Assembly (NCBI GenBank): GCA_965247705.1
Contig: CBDFHV010000072.1
Location: 1-16,819, forward strand
Source of the DNA: CBDFHV01 sp965247705
Lineage (GTDB): Bacteria; Pseudomonadota; Alphaproteobacteria; Rhodospirillales; CAMCUA01
Length of the DNA: 16,819 bases
Reading direction: 5' to 3'
The translations under genes and the position numbers were made by a program. Of the stretch, positions 6,385-13,321 are shown piece by piece (position 1 is the first letter of the stretch; every line of letters starts with the position of its first letter). The notes under the pieces were generated by a model. The model was not told the origin of the DNA and did no database searches. It worked only from the letters and a program-made list of their open reading frames with translations.

Positions 6385-6736
6385 CGGCGGCCTCCCACGC
6401 CGCGACGCTCACGGGGCTTTGCCCTTCCCGCCGGTCGAGCGCCGGATGTAAGTCGGTGAGGTGCCGCTCGTCAGTCCCCGCGGTGTCCTGATCGGCTGCC
6501 GGCGCCGGCGCTTCGGCCTCGACACCGTCCGGCCAGGTCACCCGAAGCGACACGCGCGGCAGCATGGCCTTCACCGCCGCCCGGGTCTGGCCGAGCCCCT
6601 TGCCGACATGGACGATCTGTTCGATGGCGGCTTCGATGTATCGGGCCTGTGCTTCGACATCGCGAACATTTGTCATTACTTCGCGCACGCTCTGATCGAA
6701 GCGTTCGGCTCTTTCCTTCAACGTTTGCATGTTCAC
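6377..6736 (-). CDS. hypothetical phage protein with N-terminal coiled coil
   Basis: A 119-residue protein. About residues 4-60 are strongly helical and charged (LKERAERFDQSVREVMTNVR, then a run through IEAAIEQIVHVG), suggesting a coiled coil; the rest is low-complexity and acidic. The GTG at 6736 overlaps the stop of the 34-residue gene upstream and follows AAGGAGAAGGACA. An ATG two codons later (6730) is the alternative. Its 3' end overlaps the helicase start by 8 bases, placing it inside the same transcription unit. I do not recognise the family. Confidence 0.65.
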   Translation of the reverse strand: MNMQTLKERAERFDQSVREVMTNVRDVEAQARYIEAAIEQIVHVGKGLGQTRAAVKAMLPRVSLRVTWPDGVEAEAPAPAADQDTAGTDERHLTDLHPALDRREGQSPVSVAAWEAADG

Positions 6737-6837
6737 TGTCCTTCTCCTTCACGTGATCCCGCGTCTTGCGGCACCACCCGGCGATCCTCGATGGTGGCGT
6801 AGGTGGACGGCGCGAACTTCTTGCGGGGTCGCTTCAT
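6733..6837 (-). CDS. 34-residue phage microprotein
   Basis: A very short gene encoding MKRPRKKFAPSTYATIEDRR followed by VVPQDAGSREGEGQ. It has a basic N-terminus (KRPRKK). The ATG at 6837 overlaps the stop of the RecT gene as ATGA, and its own TGA overlaps the GTG start of the next gene (GTGA), so it fits the overlap chain exactly on both sides. That placement and the high third-position GC support translation. No function can be assigned. Confidence 0.55.
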   Translation of the reverse strand: MKRPRKKFAPSTYATIEDRRVVPQDAGSREGEGQ

Positions 6838-8249
6838 GCCGACAGGCGCTCCTGCGCTCCGGCGATCATGCCATCCATCTTCTCGGCCCACGTGGGCTTG
6901 GCGATCTTGAGGTTACCGAGGGATTTCTCGTGGACGGCCAGGAAGGATTCGAGCCACCCCAGGCTGTCGATCCCTTCGAGCCGTTCGGTGAACAGCTTCG
7001 TCCAGCCCGCCCAGTCCGCGTCGCCTTCCTCGGTGATGCCGACCGGGATTAGCGGCTCGGTCTCGTCAGATGCGGTCGAGGCGGCTGTCCCCGGCTTCGC
7101 CGCCTCGCTTCCCGGCGATGGTCTTACCGGCTCACCTGACGCTTGTGCGTCGTCAAGGGCCGTTCTACCGGAGCCCGGGTCGCCGGCATCGGAGGACGCC
7201 GCGCCGGCGATCTCGTCTTCGTCTTCAAGCGGGTGATCGTCCCGCCATGCGTGGTAGATGGTGTATAGGGGCTCCAGGTTTGCGCCCGCGGCGCGGAGCT
7301 TATCCAAAGTCGCGGCGTTGGCTTGCATGAGGGCCGCCACGTCGGCTTGTTCGGCGATGCACGCCTCAAGTTGCCGACCAAACATGACGGGCCAATCGTG
7401 GATGCTTAGGTCATCAACGATCTCGCCCGCTTCGTCGCTGATCGGGTAGGTTTCGAACTCCGCCCGGGTGGGGCGGGGCGGCGGGGGTAGCCTCGGCCCC
7501 TCGTGTTCGACGGTGGGGCCTTCAAGGGCGTAGAGGTCATCCTGTCGCTGGATCATTTTCTCCAGGTCCGGCGACAGTGGCAACCGCTTGGACAGCCGGC
7601 GCACCACGGTCTTGCGGGCCATCTCACCCCACCAGTTCTTCCATGGTCCCTTTTCGGGGTTCTTGGAGGCGGCGCGGACGACATCGACATCGGACACGGA
7701 CATGACCTCCAAATCCTTGTCGCCATTTGCCAGCTTGGCGACGGCGTATACCCCGATGATCGGACCCCGGTCGCCCAACAGCGGTTTGTGGATCACGTCC
7801 GGCTCGAAGCCGTAGGAGTAACTGAACTCGTCGTTGTCATGGATCAGGTGCGCGGCGAGGATCTGGACGTCGCCGGAGTTGCGCGCCTTCTTGTGAATGC
7901 CGGCGATCATGGGCAGGTACTGGACCTTCTTCACCCAGACGTCCCTGCCGTCGACCTTGGTCTTGGTGTTGTAGATGACCAGCGCCGCCTCCTTGCCGTT
8001 GGGCAGCAGGCCGTCCTGGGCGCACTCGACGCAGGCCGTGAACAGAGAATTGCGGTTGCCGGCAACGAGGTCCGGGTTCTTGTTGACGGCCGTGACCACG
8101 ACCCGCTGAAACTTCTCAACCGTGATGTGCTCGGGCAGCGCCATCCGCAACTGCTCGGTCATCCGCGTGCCGGTGATCTCTTCCTGAAGGATGGCGATAG
8201 GGTGCGGGCGCTTGCCGTTGCCTGGGAGGGTGGATACGTCGTCGGGCAT
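6834..8249 (-). CDS. recT: RecT-family single-strand annealing protein with long C-terminal extension
   Basis: A 471-residue protein. Residues ~30-235 match the RecT/Redbeta-like annealing domain: FQRVVVTAVNKNPDL, SLFTACVECAQDGLLPNGKE, AALVIYNTK, VQYLPMIAGIHKKARNSGDV, DEFSYSYGFEPDVIHKPL, GVYAVAKLANGDKDLEVMS and ARKTVVRRLSKRLPL. It would anneal complementary strands during phage recombination. RecT proteins usually end near 270-330 residues. Here a proline-rich link (LPPPPRPT) leads to some 220 more residues, including a disordered acidic segment and a C-terminal helical piece (WTKLFTERLEGIDSLGWLES) that may bind a partner. No obvious RecE/lambda-exonuclease partner is in the window; the gene next upstream is a coiled-coil protein. 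AAGGAA precedes the ATG. Confidence 0.9.
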   Translation of the reverse strand: MPDDVSTLPGNGKRPHPIAILQEEITGTRMTEQLRMALPEHITVEKFQRVVVTAVNKNPDLVAGNRNSLFTACVECAQDGLLPNGKEAALVIYNTKTKVDGRDVWVKKVQYLPMIAGIHKKARNSGDVQILAAHLIHDNDEFSYSYGFEPDVIHKPLLGDRGPIIGVYAVAKLANGDKDLEVMSVSDVDVVRAASKNPEKGPWKNWWGEMARKTVVRRLSKRLPLSPDLEKMIQRQDDLYALEGPTVEHEGPRLPPPPRPTRAEFETYPISDEAGEIVDDLSIHDWPVMFGRQLEACIAEQADVAALMQANAATLDKLRAAGANLEPLYTIYHAWRDDHPLEDEDEIAGAASSDAGDPGSGRTALDDAQASGEPVRPSPGSEAAKPGTAASTASDETEPLIPVGITEEGDADWAGWTKLFTERLEGIDSLGWLESFLAVHEKSLGNLKIAKPTWAEKMDGMIAGAQERLSA

Positions 8250-8260
8250 GGTCTCGTTCC

Positions 8261-9043
8261 TTATCTGACAACTGTCTGTTGATCCTCGAAGATGACGGCG
8301 CCGTCGATGTGGCGGCCGCCGGCCTTGATGTAGCTGCGCAGCGCCTTCTCGATGGAGTCCACGGCCAAGTGCGGGCGCAGGGCCTCCAGGTCGATCCTGT
8401 CGCGGTTCATCTCCCGGAAGGTCCAGGTGGTGCGCAAGCTGGCCACGCCGCCCAGGTCGCCCCGGGTGCGGCTCAGGTCGGCGGCTTTAGCTTCGGCATC
8501 CCGCTCGGCAAGGCGGGCGGCCGCGGCGGCTCTCTCCGCTGCTTCCTCGGCCTCGACGGCGGCGCTCAGGTCGGCCTCGTTCGTGAGCGCGGCGGCCCTG
8601 TCCTCGGCTTCCTTCCGGGCGCGTTCGGCTTCCTCCCGGGCCACGCGCTCCGCCTCTTCGCGGCGCTTGCGCTCTTCCTCGGCCACCTTTCGCTGGTAGA
8701 CGGTGAGCCGCGCCTCCATCGCCTTCTTGGCCTTGCCGAGTTCGTCGGTGACGACCTTGAAGAAGGCATCGACCAGCCGGCCGCCCTGGAGGTGCGGCTC
8801 TTTTTCCTTCACCCGAACCCCGTCCGCGGTCTTGGCGGCGGACGTCAGTTGCTTCACGAAATCTGCGACACGGCGGGCGGTGTCGTCGTCATCGACGGTT
8901 TCCGGGGCGCGCCCGAAGGCCTCCAGCAGTTCGTCCCGGCGGGCGATGATTTCGGCGTAGCGCTCGGCCAGCCGCTCGCGCAGAATGTCGGCGTCACTGG
9001 GCGGGCGGTTGTGCCCGATGTCCGGGCGTGCGTCGTCAGGCAT
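8261..9043 (-). CDS. phage coiled-coil protein next to RecT
   Basis: A 260-residue protein. It begins MPDDARPDIGHNRPPSDADI, an IGHN-type opening seen in many alphaproteobacterial phage early proteins. Residues ~20-50 are helical, a middle part (FVKQLTSAAKTADGVRVKEK) resembles a small globular domain, and ~110-190 is a long Glu/Arg/Ala coiled coil (EEERKRREEAERVAREEAER and onward). The last ~60 residues form a compact end (LRTTWTFREMNRDRIDLEAL). The start is supported by GGAGAG before ATG 9043. It is separated from RecT by 11 bases and is probably made with it. A role in recombination is inferred from position only. Confidence 0.75.
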   Translation of the reverse strand: MPDDARPDIGHNRPPSDADILRERLAERYAEIIARRDELLEAFGRAPETVDDDDTARRVADFVKQLTSAAKTADGVRVKEKEPHLQGGRLVDAFFKVVTDELGKAKKAMEARLTVYQRKVAEEERKRREEAERVAREEAERARKEAEDRAAALTNEADLSAAVEAEEAAERAAAAARLAERDAEAKAADLSRTRGDLGGVASLRTTWTFREMNRDRIDLEALRPHLAVDSIEKALRSYIKAGGRHIDGAVIFEDQQTVVR

Positions 9044-9052
9044 GTCGCTCTC

Positions 9053-9427
9053 CTAAAAAACCGGCCTCGTCCGGTTGGGGTCGATGGGGTTGAAGGGCTG
9101 GGCCTTGGGCTCGTCAGGCGCGTGCTCGCGGCACCAAGCGGCGTCCGCCACCATGAAGCGATACTTGGCTTCCGTGATCGGGTGCTTGGCCAGCCGCAGC
9201 CACTGGTCGTAGGGGTCGGCCGGCTTGCCGTCGACCTCGCAGCGGAGGACCTGGTCGGACATAAGTTCGCCGGTCTCGGGGTCGCGGTCTCCATCGTCGA
9301 ACCAGATTTTCGCAGGCACGAAGGCGCCGCCGGGAGCCCGCGTACGCATGTAGAAGCCCTCGCGAGGCTCGCCATCCCGAATGGGCATGGCCCCGTCGCC
9401 GGCCGTCACGTTGCGCCGGCCGTTCAT
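9053..9427 (-). CDS. hypothetical phage early protein
   Basis: A 124-residue protein starting MNGRRNVTAGDGAMPIRDGE. The ATG at 9427 makes an ATGA overlap with the previous gene and has GGAGG eight bases upstream, which selects it over the far upstream open frame. A conserved-looking centre (GFYMRTRAPGGAFVPAKIWF, then a DPETGELMSDQVLRCEVDG strand pattern) suggests a small beta-rich domain; the tail is Pro/Asn-rich (FNPIDPNRTRPVF). It ends at TAG 9053-9055, just before the coiled-coil gene. No family recognised. Confidence 0.65.
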   Translation of the reverse strand: MNGRRNVTAGDGAMPIRDGEPREGFYMRTRAPGGAFVPAKIWFDDGDRDPETGELMSDQVLRCEVDGKPADPYDQWLRLAKHPITEAKYRFMVADAAWCREHAPDEPKAQPFNPIDPNRTRPVF

Positions 9428-9630
9428 GTCACCCGCCTCCGGACCGTCGTGGCCTTGCCCGTCGCGTGGTCGGTCTGCTCGAATCGATGGGCGCTGGCGG
9501 GGCAGGCCGCCATCATCGTCGCGCTGGTCAAGCTGCTGTAACGCGGCCATCGCCGAACACCCCATATTGTCCGCCACCAGCGCCATTGCTGGCGGATCGG
9601 GCGGGTGAGATTGGCGAGCGCGCGGCGCAT
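9424..9630 (-). CDS. hypothetical basic phage protein (68 aa)
   Basis: A 68-residue reading frame, MRRALANLTRPIRQQWRWWR... ending FEQTDHATGKATTVRRRVT. The start (ATG, 9628-9630) overlaps the preceding stop as TGATG, and the end overlaps the next start as ATGA. Both boundaries fit the operon, GGAAG sits nine bases before the start, and third-position GC is high. The frame extends upstream to 9672, but that part overlaps the previous gene. The Trp/Arg-rich middle is odd and could hide a frameshift. Function unknown. Confidence 0.5.
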   Translation of the reverse strand: MRRALANLTRPIRQQWRWWRTIWGVRRWPRYSSLTSATMMAACPASAHRFEQTDHATGKATTVRRRVT

Positions 9631-9830
9631 CACGTGGGCTTCCGCGCTTGCGATGGCGATTCTCCCGGCCATGGCTCGCCCCGATGCATGTTTCCCCTGA
9701 AGACCTTGATCGCACGCCTCGGTCGGCGGATTCGTTTTTGGTGATCCGCGATCTGTAGCTCTGCGTCTTCAATGGCTTGTTGCCATTTACGGGCGCCGGG
9801 CGTCATGGAAGAACCGTGAGTGTCCCCCAT
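9630..9830 (-). CDS. hypothetical small phage protein (66 aa)
   Basis: A 66-residue protein, MGDTHGSSMTPGARKWQQAI followed by EDAELQIADHQKRIRR: one amphipathic, charged helix and a basic tail. The ATG (9828-9830) overlaps the upstream stop (TGATG) and follows GGAGG with seven bases of spacing, favouring it over the GTG at 9833. Its own stop overlaps the next gene in the same way. Function unknown. Confidence 0.6.
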   Translation of the reverse strand: MGDTHGSSMTPGARKWQQAIEDAELQIADHQKRIRRPRRAIKVFRGNMHRGEPWPGESPSQARKPT

Positions 9831-10039
9831 CACGCCGCCTCCGGCCCGCCGGCGGGCTCCGTGTCGCAGGGAGCCTCGACGAGCCGCGGTTGCAGGTTGC
9901 GGGCGTCACGGCGCAACCGCCGGGCGGCTTCGCGGGCCTCCACGACGACTGTGGGGCTGGTCGCCAGGGCGGCCAGCCGGTCGCATTCGGCGGCCTTGCG
10001 CAGATAGGCCGAGGCCAGGGGGACGATGACGGCGGTCAC
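9830..10039 (-). CDS. hypothetical small helical phage protein (69 aa)
   Basis: A 69-residue, Ala/Arg-rich, mostly helical protein (MTAVIVPLASAYLRKAAECD, then RLAALATSPTVVVEAREAAR). It has to start at GTG 10039, as no ATG is available in the frame, and the preceding stop is two bases away. The weak ribosome site suggests translation coupled to the membrane protein upstream. Function unknown. Confidence 0.55.
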   Translation of the reverse strand: MTAVIVPLASAYLRKAAECDRLAALATSPTVVVEAREAARRLRRDARNLQPRLVEAPCDTEPAGGPEAA

Positions 10040-10040
10040 T

Positions 10041-10163
10041 TCACATCCCCATCCACAGGAACAGCTTGTCGGTCAGGCTCTCGGCACCCATGAGAAACAG
10101 AATGAACGCCGTCATCAGCAGGGCTTCGAGGATCTTGCCGAGGTAGGCAGGAAGGCGGCGCAT
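10041..10163 (-). CDS. 40-residue single-pass membrane protein, first gene of the leftward phage operon
   Basis: MRRLPAYLGKILEALLMTAF followed by ILFLMGAESLTDKLFLWMGM: a positively charged start and one hydrophobic span at about residues 9-26. The ATG at 10163 is the nearest start to the intergenic gap, and longer upstream starts would run through the divergent promoter region. It heads the leftward chain of genes. Function unknown. Confidence 0.5.
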   Translation of the reverse strand: MRRLPAYLGKILEALLMTAFILFLMGAESLTDKLFLWMGM

Positions 10164-10249
10164 CACAATTTCACCGCGTCTGTTGCGCCGCGTGGCCCTG
10201 TGCATGTAACTTCGGTTGGGCTCTTGGGAGCCCATAGGAGGAAAGGTTG
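10164..10249. promoter_or_regulatory. divergent control region of the prophage remnant
   Basis: This 86-bp gap separates the leftward early genes from a rightward pair and must hold their promoters. On the plus strand a weak candidate is TTGCGC (10183-10188), a 16-base spacer, then TGTAAC (10205-10210). An inverted repeat GGGCTC-TTGG-GAGCCC (10218-10233) lies directly before the AGGAGG ribosome site (10237-10242) and could be an operator or an RNA hairpin affecting translation. No phage repressor gene is visible here. Confidence 0.35.
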
Positions 10250-10522
10250 ATGCCCGTTTTCGCGGTGGTTTTGAACGAACCAAACGCTGAGGTGGAGCGA
10301 CGTCTTAACGACTCGTATCCGGGCCACTTCCGGTTCAGCGACACGTTCTATCTCGTGCAAACAGACGACATCGCCGATTCCATTGCCAATGGCGTCGGCA
10401 TCAAGGGCGACAATCGCATCGAGCCCGCGCGAGGCGTAGTCTTCAAGCTGAACAGATCCTATGCGGGATTCACGACCCGTGCGCTTTGGGACTGGTTGTC
10501 TCAGGCGGAGGAGCGGCAATGA
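10250..10522 (+). CDS. hypothetical small accessory protein (90 aa)
   Basis: Ninety residues, MPVFAVVLNEPNAEVERRLN and onward, with a beta-alpha-beta-like alternation (FAVVLNE, FRFSDTFYLVQTD, GVVFKLN) and a C-terminal helix (FTTRALWDWLSQAEER). ATG 10250 is chosen because AGGAGG lies seven bases upstream; a TTG one codon earlier is less likely. Its stop overlaps the next gene's ATG (ATGA), so the two form a small rightward operon. I do not recognise a function. Confidence 0.7.
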   Translation: MPVFAVVLNEPNAEVERRLNDSYPGHFRFSDTFYLVQTDDIADSIANGVGIKGDNRIEPARGVVFKLNRSYAGFTTRALWDWLSQAEERQ

Positions 10523-10767
10523 GCTCGACGCATCTTCACGCGGTGCCGGATAGCGAAGAGCCAGCCGCGTCTGCCGGCTCAAGCGGCGGTTCCGGCGGGG
10601 GCCGCACCGTCGAAGAGCGTCTATCGGCGCTTGAAACGCGCATGGGTTATCTCGCCACCAAATAGGATGTCCAAAAGCTGCGGACGTGGGTCCTGGGCGG
10701 CGTGATCGGCGCCATGGTTCTGGGCATTGGGATAGCATTGGGAGTTGCGCGGTTGGTGCTTCCATAG
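10519..10767 (+). pseudogene. small coiled-coil plus membrane-anchor protein split by an amber codon
   Basis: The frame from ATG 10519 gives 48 codons (a Ser/Gly-rich part, then VEERLSALETRMGYLATK), then TAG at 10663-10665, and continues in the same frame with DVQKLRTWVLGGVIGAMVLG and further hydrophobic residues to TAG 10765-10767. Together it reads as one ~82-residue protein with a short coiled coil and one C-terminal membrane helix, similar in layout to XhlA-like or holin-associated phage proteins. ATK-stop-DVQKL looks like ATKEDVQKL with GAG changed to TAG. The hydrophobic half keeps a perfect open frame, so the change is recent or the codon is read through. The start overlaps the preceding stop. 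Confidence 0.65.
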
Positions 10768-10830
10768 TCACGCCGCCTCCGCCATCTGTTCGGCGGGGTC
10801 GGTGGTGTCGGCACGCCGAAACTCCCGCAG
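10768..10830 (-). pseudogene. C-terminal stub of a phage gene cut by the IS6-type element
   Basis: On the minus strand, from the edge of the insertion sequence, the frame reads LREFRRADTTDPAEQMAEAA and then TGA (10768-10770), directly abutting the stop of the convergent gene. It looks like the last 20 residues of a gene that continued to the right before the insertion. I found no matching part beyond the element, so the rest was probably deleted. Short, so the assignment is tentative. Confidence 0.3.
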
Positions 10831-10831
10831 G

Positions 10832-11638
10832 GGGGGTGTCAGGCTAATGCGAACCAGTGTCCGAAGGGGAGGGAGAACGCTTCGGTCAAGCGGCGAGCTG
10901 ACGCCATTCGGCCAGCGCCGCGGAGCGGTGCTGCCTAAAGTCGGTGCGACGGTTGAGATGACGTTGATGGGTGAAGTGATTGTGGACCGAGGCGTGAACT
11001 GCGGCGAATTTCTGTAGCGTTTTTATGTCCCGGAACCGGGCCATCGCACCCTCTCGGCGTCGGAACGGCTGGTGTGAGTTCTCGGCCCGATTGTTAAGCC
11101 ATCGGGCACATTCCTGGCGGTTTGAGACGCCAACGTCCTTCATCGCCGCCCGGTACGATCGAAGCCGATCCGTGACGATCGACCCCGGGCGGCCGTAGCG
11201 CTTCATCGCGCGTTTCAAGAACTTAAGTGCTGCCTTGCGATCCCGCCGTTTTGTGGCGAAAACCTCGAGCACCTCACCCTCGTGATCGACGGCCCGCCAC
11301 AGATAGTGGATCTCTCCGTTGATGCGGACGAAGACCTCGTCCAGGTGCCAGCGCCAGTTCGAATAGGACTGCTGAACGACCCGCCGCTTCCGGATTTGGG
11401 CGGCGAACATCGGGCCGAACCGGTTCCACCAGAACCGCACCGTCTCGTGAGAGATGTCGATGCCGCGCTCGAAGAGGAGATCTTCGACCTGGCGCAAGGA
11501 CAACGGGTAGCGGATGTACATCATCACCGTGAGGCGGATCACCTCGGGTGAACTGTTGAAGTAGCGGAAGGGATTCGTCATCGGCCAAGGCTATGGATCA
11601 CCCTTGCTCCGCTCAAGCCAATTTGCTCTGACACCGCC
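10832..11638 (-). mobile_element. IS6-family insertion sequence (about 807 bp)
   Basis: Imperfect terminal inverted repeats bound the transposase: GGGGGTGTCAG at 10832-10842, and the complement of GGCGGTGTCAG at 628-638 of the 11-kb block (11628-11638). Size and single gene fit the IS6 family, which moves by replicative cointegrate formation. No 8-bp target duplication is visible (left CCCGCAGG, right GTCCGGAC). That is consistent with a deletion or cointegrate resolution that removed the right part of the prophage. Confidence 0.85.
10886..11581 (-). CDS. IS6-family DDE transposase
   Basis: A 231-residue transposase of normal length for the family. It starts MTNPFRYFNSSPEVIRLTVM, with the helix-turn-helix region LSLRQVEDLLFERGIDISHE (about 28-47). 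The DDE catalytic set is Asp81 in WHLDEVFVRI, Asp138 in IVTDRLRSY, and a glutamate in NNRAENSHQPFRRRE (Glu167 most likely). The gene is intact, so the element may still be active. The start ATG at 11581 lies 57 bases inside the terminal repeat. Confidence 0.93.
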   Translation of the reverse strand: MTNPFRYFNSSPEVIRLTVMMYIRYPLSLRQVEDLLFERGIDISHETVRFWWNRFGPMFAAQIRKRRVVQQSYSNWRWHLDEVFVRINGEIHYLWRAVDHEGEVLEVFATKRRDRKAALKFLKRAMKRYGRPGSIVTDRLRSYRAAMKDVGVSNRQECARWLNNRAENSHQPFRRREGAMARFRDIKTLQKFAAVHASVHNHFTHQRHLNRRTDFRQHRSAALAEWRQLAA

Positions 11639-11886
11639 GTCCGGACGTGTGGTATCACCGGACGTGGACGGGACGACAGCCGACATCGCCGCTCAACGGT
11701 CTGTTGTCGATGGCAGACCGGACGCCTCGTCTGGGCTCTCGATCAACCTGGCGAAAATTGCTCATGGCAGCCATCATCAAGCGCAAGCGAATCAACTGAT
11801 GCTACGGAATCCCATCGCAACAGTCGGATCAAGTCCGATAGGCTGCTAGAGTCTCAAGCAGTGAGACACTGCAACAGGAGGTCGGC
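11639..11886. promoter_or_regulatory. leader of the amidase gene with dyads and a direct repeat
   Basis: No convincing gene lies between the insertion sequence and the amidase. Two inverted repeats sit close to the start codon: TCGGA-TCAAG-TCCGA (11824-11838) and GTCTCA-AGCAG-TGAGAC (11851-11867), the latter just before the ribosome site AGGAGG (11877-11882). A 9-bp direct repeat CCGGACGTG occurs at 11641-11649 and 11658-11666. These are candidate operators, but no clear -35/-10 pair could be picked. Confidence 0.4.
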
Positions 11887-13308
11887 ATGCGAGCGTGGAA
11901 GACCGACACGCTAGCGTCATACTCCGCCACCGTCTCCGCCTTCCAGGAGGGACGGGACAGCCCGCGGGCTTTTCTCGAACGTTGCCTTGAGGTCATCGCG
12001 GCACGCGAACCGGAGGTCAAGGCTTTCGTAACGATGAACGCGGACGCGGCCCGGGGCGCCGCCGACGAGGCGACCACCAGGTATCGCAACGGCCGTCCCC
12101 TCTCTCCCGTGGACGGTTGCCCGGTTGGGATCAAGGACGTTATCGAGACCGCCGACATGCCGACCCAGATGAACAGCCCCATCTACCAGGGTTGGTCTTC
12201 AGGACGGGACGCGGCCTGCGTGCGCGCCTTGCGCAGGGGCGGCGCGGTCATTCTGGGAAAAACGGTGACCGCGGAGCTCGAGGCGGGCCGGTCGGGACCG
12301 ACGACCAATCCCCACGACCCGACCCGCACCCCCGGCGGCTCGTCCAGCGGCTCGGCCGCCGCCGTGGGCGCGGGCATGCTGTCGGTGGCCCTCGGCACCC
12401 AGGGCGGCGGCTCGACCATCCGGCCCGCATCCTATTGCGGCGTGTGGGGATTCAAGCCCAGTCACGGCGCGCTATCGTTGGCGGGGGTGCACGTCGTCTC
12501 CGCCACCTGCGATCACCTGGGGATCCTGGGCGCAAATCTCGCCGACGTTTGGCGCACCGCACGGCGGATTTCCGACGGCGCCCACACGCCGGACTGTCGC
12601 GGACTGCCCGGCAGCGGCCACGACCCGCCACCGCCGGCGCGACCGGCGCGCCTGATCCGCCTCTATACCAAGGGCTGGGAGGAAATGTTGGAGGAAGGCG
12701 GACCGGCAAGGGACGGCCTCGGCAACCAAGTGACCACGTCCTCCGACGAGGCTGTCCTGCGTGCCGACAGCCGCGCGGCATTCGAGGAGCATCTTGATCG
12801 ACTCGCCGCCGCCGGCGTCGAGGTTGTGAGCCGCGACAACGATGCCGAATTGGCGGCGCTGGAAACGGAGCTCGATGAAGGGGTCGGCGGACGCCTGGAC
12901 ATCGTGGCCTTCGAGATGCGTTGGCCATTTGATGAATACATCGATTGGTATGGCGCCGACGTCGGCGAGTCGATCCACCGCCACATGGAACGCGGATCGG
13001 CATTGACCTCCGCCGATTATCGGCGATTGCTCGATCTGCGTTCCCGGGCGCGGGCGCGGGTCATGGCGTTCGCCCCGCGCGCGGACGGGTTCGTGACCCT
13101 GGCGTCCTCGGGACCGGCGCCCTCTGGCCTGGAGTTCACGGGCAGCAGGACATTCCTCAATTACTGGTCGTGGCTCGGTTTTCCGGTCTTCAGTCTGCCC
13201 TTGCTCGAGGTAAACGGTTTGCCCGTGGGCGTCCAGCTCATGGGCTTCGACCGGCGCGACGACCGCCTCGCGGGCCACGCCGCATGGATCGCGAGGACCT
13301 TCGGGTGA
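11887..13308 (+). CDS. amidase-signature family hydrolase
   Basis: A 473-residue amidase-signature enzyme that would hydrolyse a C-N amide bond. The Ser-cisSer-Lys triad is visible: Lys83 in GCPVGIKDVIET, Ser152 in TPGGSSSGSAAAVG, and nucleophile Ser176 in GTQGGGSTIRPASYCGVWGF (170-189). The C-terminal half (NYWSWLGFPVFSLPLLEVNG, then LPVGVQLMGF) is the usual end. AGGAGG lies four bases before ATG 11887. It is not a GatA: the window already holds a gatA end, and the centre (about 235-390) differs. The MmgE/PrpD gene follows 13 bases after its stop, so the two probably act in the same catabolic route on an unknown amide. The nearby palindromes suggest specific regulation. Confidence 0.92.
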   Translation: MRAWKTDTLASYSATVSAFQEGRDSPRAFLERCLEVIAAREPEVKAFVTMNADAARGAADEATTRYRNGRPLSPVDGCPVGIKDVIETADMPTQMNSPIYQGWSSGRDAACVRALRRGGAVILGKTVTAELEAGRSGPTTNPHDPTRTPGGSSSGSAAAVGAGMLSVALGTQGGGSTIRPASYCGVWGFKPSHGALSLAGVHVVSATCDHLGILGANLADVWRTARRISDGAHTPDCRGLPGSGHDPPPPARPARLIRLYTKGWEEMLEEGGPARDGLGNQVTTSSDEAVLRADSRAAFEEHLDRLAAAGVEVVSRDNDAELAALETELDEGVGGRLDIVAFEMRWPFDEYIDWYGADVGESIHRHMERGSALTSADYRRLLDLRSRARARVMAFAPRADGFVTLASSGPAPSGLEFTGSRTFLNYWSWLGFPVFSLPLLEVNGLPVGVQLMGFDRRDDRLAGHAAWIARTFG

Positions 13309-13321
13309 GCGACGGAAGACC

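Noticed and set aside
8279..9541. 420-codon plus-strand open frame opposite the phage coiled-coil gene (similarly 7503-8282 and 5494-6459)
   Set aside because: These mirror genuine minus-strand genes in GC-rich DNA. The minus-strand proteins have recognisable domains, ribosome sites and overlaps, and these do not.
2208..10665. Idea that TAG is recoded as a sense codon in this genome
   Set aside because: TAG ends several ordinary genes here (405-407, 3566-3568, 14729-14731), so two internal TAGs are better read as nonsense mutations, or local readthrough at most.
11604..11849. 81-codon plus-strand open frame between the IS6 element and the amidase
   Set aside because: It begins inside the insertion sequence, has no ribosome site or recognisable motif, and overlaps the likely regulatory leader.
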